Source of the DNA: JAHOYW01 sp964515915
GTDB taxonomy: Bacteria > Verrucomicrobiota > Lentisphaeria > Victivallales > Victivallaceae
Direction: 5' to 3'
DNA: 10,993 bases
Assembly (NCBI GenBank): GCA_964515915.1
Contig: CAZEXM010000102.1
Coordinates: 1 to 10,993, forward strand
Positions 6,583-10,993 of this stretch are shown one piece after another; position 1 is the stretch's first letter; each line of letters opens with the position of its first letter. The notes under the pieces are model-generated. The model searched no databases. It saw only the letters and a list, made by a program, of their open reading frames with translations, and was not told the DNA's origin. Both the position numbers and the translations under genes were made by a program.

Positions 6583-6842
6583 ACTGGAAACTCATTTATA
6601 CATCACAAGCGAAAAAAGATGCTAAAAAAATTTCCCGTTCAGGTTTAAAAGCTCAAGCGGAGCGTATTCCTGCCATCCTTGAGGATAATCCTTATAAAAC
6701 TCCGCCGCCGTATGAAAAATTAGTTGGAAACTTAAATGGAGCATGTTCCAGAAGGATTAACCTGCAGCATCGACTTGTTTATCAGATATTAGACGACATA
6801 AAAACAGTTAAAGTTATTCGAATGTGGACGCACTACAAATAA
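6579..6842 (+). CDS. Txe/YoeB-family mRNA interferase toxin
   Basis: An 87-residue ribosome-dependent endoribonuclease of the RelE superfamily, starting at GTG with MNWKLIYTSQAKKDAKK, as is typical for Txe/YoeB. Active-site residues can be placed by comparison with E. coli YoeB: a candidate E46 in PPYEKL, R59 and R65 in the conserved SRRINLQHRLVYQ block, and the terminal H85-Y86. The C-terminal THYK closely matches the family's C-terminal HY. All key residues appear intact, so the toxin is probably active and held in check by the antitoxin. The gene overlaps the antitoxin stop by four bases and is co-transcribed with it. No transposon or integron features flank the pair, but such cassettes commonly move horizontally. 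Confidence 0.92.
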   Translation: MNWKLIYTSQAKKDAKKISRSGLKAQAERIPAILEDNPYKTPPPYEKLVGNLNGACSRRINLQHRLVYQILDDIKTVKVIRMWTHYK

Positions 6843-6905
6843 TAATATGGTGCGGAACTGGATATTCATTTTTGTGTATTTACCGACTGACAACGAGAAA
6901 GAATC

Positions 6906-7856
6906 ATGAAAAAAATACGCATAGCCCTGACCATGGGGGACCCGGCGGGCATTGGCCCGGAGATCGCGGTCAAGGCTGCGGCTGATAAAGAATTATGCCG
7001 CTCGGTTGAGATAATTTTGTACGGCTGCCCGGATATCATAAACGAAGCGGCAAAACGCTTTGCGCCCGATGCGGAATTAGACATAAGAACAAGCGGCGAT
7101 TTGCGTTTCAGCGAAGTGCCAATCGCCACAGTCGACGCCGCCTGCGGGCTCGCCGCCCACAATGCGGTAATCGTCGCGACTCACGATGCCCTTACGCGGG
7201 AAGTCGACGCAATCGTTACCGCCCCGATGAATAAAGCTTCGGTAAATTCAGCAGGTATTCCATTCTCCGGACATACTGAATTAATCGCGGAACTTTGCAA
7301 ATGCCATCATTTCGCGATGATGCAGTCCGATGGTGATTTACGGGTGGCTTTTGTTACAACTCATATTCCTTTGAGCGCGGTTACCGGAAAAATTAGCGGA
7401 GAACGTATCATCGAAGTCGCCCGCCTGCTCGAAAACGCCATCAAAGCTGAAGGAATCAAACAGCCCAAACTCGCCGCCGCCGCCATTAATCCGCACGCCG
7501 GGGAAAATGGTTACATGGGAACGCGCGATGAAGAAATCGTTAAACCGGCTTTAGAAAAACTACGCGCTGAAGGCATGCTTATTGACGGCCCGTTTCCGCC
7601 GGATACGCTTTTTATTGAGGATACCCGTTCGCGTTACGACGGAATCCTGTCGATGTATCACGACCAGGGACATATCCCGTTCAAAATGCTTGCTTTTAAC
7701 CGTGGCGTGAATTCCACACTCGGCCTGCCGCTTATTCGAACCAGCGTGGACCACGGAACAGCTTTTGAAATAGCCTGGCAGGGAATCGCGGACACCGGCA
7801 GCCTGTACGCGGCGATAAAACTTGCGCTTACCCGCGCTTCAAACAAACGGATATAA
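6906..7856 (+). CDS. pdxA: 4-hydroxythreonine-4-phosphate dehydrogenase (PdxA family)
   Basis: A 316-residue NAD-dependent, metal-requiring dehydrogenase of the DXP-dependent vitamin B6 pathway, oxidising 4-phosphohydroxy-L-threonine so that PdxJ can form pyridoxine phosphate. Family motifs are TMGDPAGIGPEI at 9-20, VTAPMNKASVNSAGIPFSGHT, and the metal ligands H153 (THIPL), H197 (NPHAG) and H252 (YHDQGHIP). Their spacing of 44 and 55 residues closely follows E. coli PdxA. RTSVDHGTAFEIA near the end is also typical. PdxA2 enzymes acting on 4-phospho-D-erythronate or threonate share these motifs; the housekeeping neighbour surA favours true PdxA. Only a weak purine-rich ribosome site precedes it. 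Its TAA overlaps the next ATG by one base (TAATG). Confidence 0.92.
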   Translation: MKKIRIALTMGDPAGIGPEIAVKAAADKELCRSVEIILYGCPDIINEAAKRFAPDAELDIRTSGDLRFSEVPIATVDAACGLAAHNAVIVATHDALTREVDAIVTAPMNKASVNSAGIPFSGHTELIAELCKCHHFAMMQSDGDLRVAFVTTHIPLSAVTGKISGERIIEVARLLENAIKAEGIKQPKLAAAAINPHAGENGYMGTRDEEIVKPALEKLRAEGMLIDGPFPPDTLFIEDTRSRYDGILSMYHDQGHIPFKMLAFNRGVNSTLGLPLIRTSVDHGTAFEIAWQGIADTGSLYAAIKLALTRASNKRI

Positions 7857-9904
7857 TGCAGATACTTAAATTTAAAACTATTTTATTTACTTTCGTGGGA
7901 ATTTTTCTTTTCTTTTCCCACATAATGCTTTACCGCGAAATAACCGCAAGCAGTGCTTATCCGTTTTTCTCCGCAATTTTCTTTTTGCTGTTTCTGACCT
8001 TCTGGACGGGCATAGGAATATTACTGTCCCCATTCAAAAAAGCGGATAAACCTTATTTTTTGTTCCCCCTGCTTTGTATATCACCGGCGACCTTATTAAG
8101 CTTGACCGCAGTCAAATTGCTGACCGCCTGCTATCCGGTTGACAATTTCGCCAATCTGGCACTTGTCGCGCTTTTGGGCTGTTTCCCGCCGGGAGTAACT
8201 CTCGGGGTCATACTGGTCTCGTCAAAACGCTCAGTCTCAGCGCATTTACAAAAATATGCCGCGTTCTTCGGCGCAATCGGATATTTGCTTGGCGGCTTCG
8301 CTTTATATCCATTAGCTTTATTCAATGTCCTGACAAATCCATGGATTTATACTTTAAGCGCCAACGGCCTTATACTGTTCGTCGCGCTGGCGGCTTTCAG
8401 GGTTAAACGAATATACTCGATCAGATACTGGTTTTTGACTTTCGCCACGATTCTGATGGCGGTGAATTTCGCACTGCTGCAATTGGAAAGATACTCGACG
8501 CAAAACTTTTTCGCCACCCGCTACCCTGACTGGCAGCTGGTCAGGCCATATCAAACTCATTATGGCCGGGTTACTTTGCTGCGTCAGAGTACACATCGCT
8601 TCATGCTGCTCAAAAATACCCGGATTCAGCAGATTATCCCGGATGACAGTGAATTATACAAAACAACGGTGCTTCCTTTCAGCCTGCAGCCGGACAAAAA
8701 AGATTTACGCGCCCTCGTCATTGGCTCGCCGTTTTCCTATGTCCCGACAATACTGAGCTCCCTGCCCTACATTGAACACCTGACCCTGCTTACCGGCGGC
8801 AAAAGCACTATGCCGTTGACAATACTGCGTTCTTTTTCCCCCCCGCCTTCTCCGAAAATGAGCATATTCAACATGAACATCAATGAATATCTCAAAAAGA
8901 ACAAAAATAAGTTTGATTTGATATTCTGGCTCTTCCCAAGCCGGTATTACTTGAATTTTGACACTATGGTAAAGCTTTGCGCTTTGAATTTAAAGGGAAA
9001 CGGAGTCCTGGCGGTTCCCGCGAGTCTATTGATGGTAAACAACGCGCAAAGCACTTGGAAAAGTGTATTTAAGAACAAAATCAGTATTCCCGGAAAGTCT
9101 CTTGTTTACGCTTTCAGCAATGCTCCTTTGACTGCAAATTTGAAAGTTTTGGAAAAACGCCTGGACAAATTGGATGATAGAGAGATAAAAATGTTTCCGC
9201 CGGGGACTTTTTCGGTTATTTACTCTATTCCACATCAGACTCCTCCCGTCATCCTTGATACCAACAAAAGCAGTATTGAAAATCTTTTAATAAAGTCCTT
9301 CGCCTCCCTGAACTTCAATTCCCGGAATATATTAATAATACTCGCTTGGGCCGGCCTTTATTTCCTGACGCGTTTTTTCATTTTGCGCCGTAAAAGCCTG
9401 CAGGCGACAGCAGGGCTTTTTGAAAACGGCCTGTGTTTAATGTTATTGATGATGGCCTTAATGGCCCTGTTCGCGCGGCACGAGGGAGAATTTTATTATA
9501 ATTTTGGAGTTATTTTGAGCACCATAAGCGGTATCCCCATGGGATTGTTCCTCAGCCAATTCAAATTGCGCCGCACAGCAGTGATTACATCGATTATTGT
9601 TATTCTCTTAAGCTCCTTGTGTTTCCGGGAATATTATTCAGGTTTAATACTGTGCACAGCCTATGTGAATTTTTTATGCGGCGGCATAATTATCGCTGAT
9701 ATATTCAAGCAGTGTCCGGATTTCAAGGTGAAATTACTGTCTGTTCATTTTCTGGCCGCTGCACTTGGCGCCGCAATAATGTTTACCCTGCTGATGGCGC
9801 ATTTTAATCTTTTCGTCAGTCTTTTTATTATTATCCTGTTCAGGATTCCCTTGATGTTTTCAAAAATGGCGCTCGGAAAACCCGGTAACTCAGGAGCAGA
9901 TTAA
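7856..9904 (+). CDS. Polytopic membrane protein with degenerate spermidine-synthase-like domain
   Basis: A 682-residue protein in three parts: about seven membrane segments (roughly 5-210), a soluble middle (220-460), and about seven more segments (489-668). The middle part follows the spermidine synthase/SAM-methyltransferase pattern: a HYGRVTLL...MLLKNTRIQQIIPDDSELY stretch like the SpeE N-terminal region, a Rossmann first strand RALVIG (285-290), and KFDLIFWLF...LNLKGNGVLAVP (352-388) like the SpeE D-x-x-D strand and following helix. The nucleotide-binding glycines after GxG are replaced (GSPFSY), the acidic residue ending strand 2 is absent, and the catalytic Asp region reads WLFPSR, so catalysis is unlikely. 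Fused SpeE-membrane proteins occur in several phyla with uncertain roles. Both gene junctions are TAATG overlaps within the pdxA operon. The fold assignment is by eye. Confidence 0.72.
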   Translation: MQILKFKTILFTFVGIFLFFSHIMLYREITASSAYPFFSAIFFLLFLTFWTGIGILLSPFKKADKPYFLFPLLCISPATLLSLTAVKLLTACYPVDNFANLALVALLGCFPPGVTLGVILVSSKRSVSAHLQKYAAFFGAIGYLLGGFALYPLALFNVLTNPWIYTLSANGLILFVALAAFRVKRIYSIRYWFLTFATILMAVNFALLQLERYSTQNFFATRYPDWQLVRPYQTHYGRVTLLRQSTHRFMLLKNTRIQQIIPDDSELYKTTVLPFSLQPDKKDLRALVIGSPFSYVPTILSSLPYIEHLTLLTGGKSTMPLTILRSFSPPPSPKMSIFNMNINEYLKKNKNKFDLIFWLFPSRYYLNFDTMVKLCALNLKGNGVLAVPASLLMVNNAQSTWKSVFKNKISIPGKSLVYAFSNAPLTANLKVLEKRLDKLDDREIKMFPPGTFSVIYSIPHQTPPVILDTNKSSIENLLIKSFASLNFNSRNILIILAWAGLYFLTRFFILRRKSLQATAGLFENGLCLMLLMMALMALFARHEGEFYYNFGVILSTISGIPMGLFLSQFKLRRTAVITSIIVILLSSLCFREYYSGLILCTAYVNFLCGGIIIADIFKQCPDFKVKLLSVHFLAAALGAAIMFTLLMAHFNLFVSLFIIILFRIPLMFSKMALGKPGNSGAD

Positions 9905-10893
9905 TGCTGAAAATATTTCTTTTCTGTTTATGCGGTATTTTTATCCCAAAGCTGTGCGCTCAAGTTCCGCAAACTCCCTACCGGCTGCAAAAACCGACAG
10001 GCCCGCAAGTCGATTCCATTCTCGCTTCAGTCAACAGCAAGCCAATCAGCCTGCTGGACGTCATTTATGAAAGTTCCTACAGCGAAGCCCGCTTGTATGC
10101 GGTTTATTCCAGCAAGGATATTTTCCGGCAAATAGAGAAATTGCGCAAACGAATTCTTGATGAAATCATTGACCGCAAATTAATTATGCTTGATTACACG
10201 TCCAGAAAACCTTTTAAAATACCGCGCCAGTATGTTGAAAATCTAATTGACGAACTCGCGATGAATTTTGGCTGCACCGACCGCTCTGAATTGCGGGAAA
10301 AAGCCAAAGCAGCGGGAACCAGCCTGGAAGAATTGCGAAAAAAAGCCAAACTCAAGATAATCACGCAAATTATGATTTCCAATTATATTTATACCGCGGT
10401 TAATCTCACACCCCGCGAAATTTACGACTATTATCAGAAACACGTAAAAGATTTTTCCACTGCCCCCCAGGTTCGATTGCAGTTGCTCCTGCTCCCCACA
10501 GGCCGTAAAGATTTAAAACGAATAAAGCAGGAACTTCAGGAGGCGTTCAAAAAAACGGACAAAAAGATTTTTGCCGGTATGGTCCGGCTTTATTCCAGCG
10601 GCCCCGGGGCTTTACGGGGCGGTGATCTCGGCTGGATAGAATGTCCGGAACTCAGGCCGGAGTTCGCAAAAGAAATAAAAAACAAAAAAGCCGGTACAAT
10701 TATCGGCCCGGTGGAAACTGATGAAGGAACTTATTTTATCAGGATAGACGACAGAAAAAAAGCAACGAAAGCGGCTTTCAGCAAGATGCTCCCGCAAATA
10801 AAAGACCAAATGGAGGCCAAACGCAGAAAAGCGGCTTACGATAAATATCTGGCTAAACTCCGCAAAAAATCCGTCATCCGATACTTTTTTTAA
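9904..10893 (+). CDS. SurA-like periplasmic chaperone with parvulin-type domain
   Basis: A 329-residue exported protein. A signal peptide (hydrophobic 3-15, likely cleavage after LCA at residue 19) directs it to the periplasm; there is no proper lipobox. Residues 36-180 match the SurA N-terminal chaperone region (VDSILASVNSKPISLLDV, then long helices). Residues 188-284 match a parvulin prolyl isomerase, with GGDLGWI at 239-245 and GPVETDEGTYFIRIDDR at 268-284. The usual active-site His on the first strand (RHIL) is RLQL here, and the His near the end (GYHII) is GTYFI, so isomerase activity may be absent and the protein may act only as a chaperone for outer-membrane proteins. There is one parvulin domain, against two in E. 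coli SurA. It starts at a TAATG overlap with the preceding membrane gene. Confidence 0.86.
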   Translation: MLKIFLFCLCGIFIPKLCAQVPQTPYRLQKPTGPQVDSILASVNSKPISLLDVIYESSYSEARLYAVYSSKDIFRQIEKLRKRILDEIIDRKLIMLDYTSRKPFKIPRQYVENLIDELAMNFGCTDRSELREKAKAAGTSLEELRKKAKLKIITQIMISNYIYTAVNLTPREIYDYYQKHVKDFSTAPQVRLQLLLLPTGRKDLKRIKQELQEAFKKTDKKIFAGMVRLYSSGPGALRGGDLGWIECPELRPEFAKEIKNKKAGTIIGPVETDEGTYFIRIDDRKKATKAAFSKMLPQIKDQMEAKRRKAAYDKYLAKLRKKSVIRYFF

Positions 10894-10895
10894 TG

Positions 10896-10988
10896 TCCGT
10901 GTTCACAGGCAGAAAAGAAGATTGTACATACACAAACTAAGACTCGTGCGAAATAGGAAAAAATTGAATATCCAATAATGAACACGGA
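10896..10988. repeat. Inverted 10-bp repeats downstream of the surA-like gene
   Basis: TCCGTGTTCA at 10896-10905 and its exact reverse complement TGAACACGGA at 10979-10988 flank about 73 bp of AT-rich sequence with no open reading frame I can support. The core is shared with the repeat at 1403-1411. It could be part of a dispersed intergenic repeat or a small mobile element cut by the window edge. Confidence 0.45.
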
Positions 10989-10993
10989 ACCCC

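Overview
The window carries eleven protein-coding genes and no RNA genes. Its base composition is moderate and coding is dense. A likely source is a Lentisphaerota/Victivallales- or Kiritimatiellota-type bacterium (PVC group). This rests on an AraC-type regulator paired with a Cys-type sulfatase and an MFS carrier, ThyX for thymidylate synthesis, and a large membrane protein with a decayed spermidine-synthase-like domain. It is an inference from gene content; no phylogenetic marker is present.

Region 1 (about 1-3719) looks like a small catabolic module. An MFS carrier reads forward, an AraC-family regulator reads backward, and a sulfatase reads forward from a compact divergent promoter region shared with the regulator. 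The sulfatase has no signal peptide, so the natural reading is import of a sulfated (or otherwise esterified) small molecule by the carrier and cleavage in the cytoplasm, with the AraC protein sensing it.

Region 2 (3716-5324) holds a class II aldolase on the minus strand and an S-methyl-5'-thioadenosine phosphorylase (MTAP) on the plus strand, divergent from a 94-bp intergenic region. Together they suggest salvage of 5'-methylthioadenosine or 5'-deoxyadenosine to adenine plus a sugar phosphate that the aldolase splits (or, if it is MtnB-like, dehydrates).

Region 3 (5325-6216) is a 196-bp intergenic region with a perfect 7-bp GC hairpin, a T-tract and a near-perfect palindrome, followed by thyX.

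Region 4 (6217-6842) is a YefM/Phd-YoeB/Txe type II toxin-antitoxin cassette with a clear promoter and adjacent palindromes over the -10 region. The toxin starts at a GTG that overlaps the antitoxin stop codon.

Region 5 (6906-10893) is a tight three-gene operon: pdxA, a 682-residue membrane protein with a degenerate spermidine-synthase-like core, and a SurA-like periplasmic chaperone. Both junctions are one-base TAATG overlaps. The surA-pdxA association is known from enterobacteria, but here the order is reversed, a membrane gene is inserted, and the parvulin domain appears to lack its usual active-site histidines.

A short sequence, TCCGTGTTC, recurs at the end of the AraC gene and as an inverted pair after the last gene, which suggests a dispersed intergenic repeat family. 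I see no CRISPR array, IS element, phage gene, tRNA or rRNA. The most unusual items are the fused pseudo-spermidine-synthase membrane protein in the pdxA/surA operon, the cytosolic sulfatase module, and the MTAP/aldolase pair.
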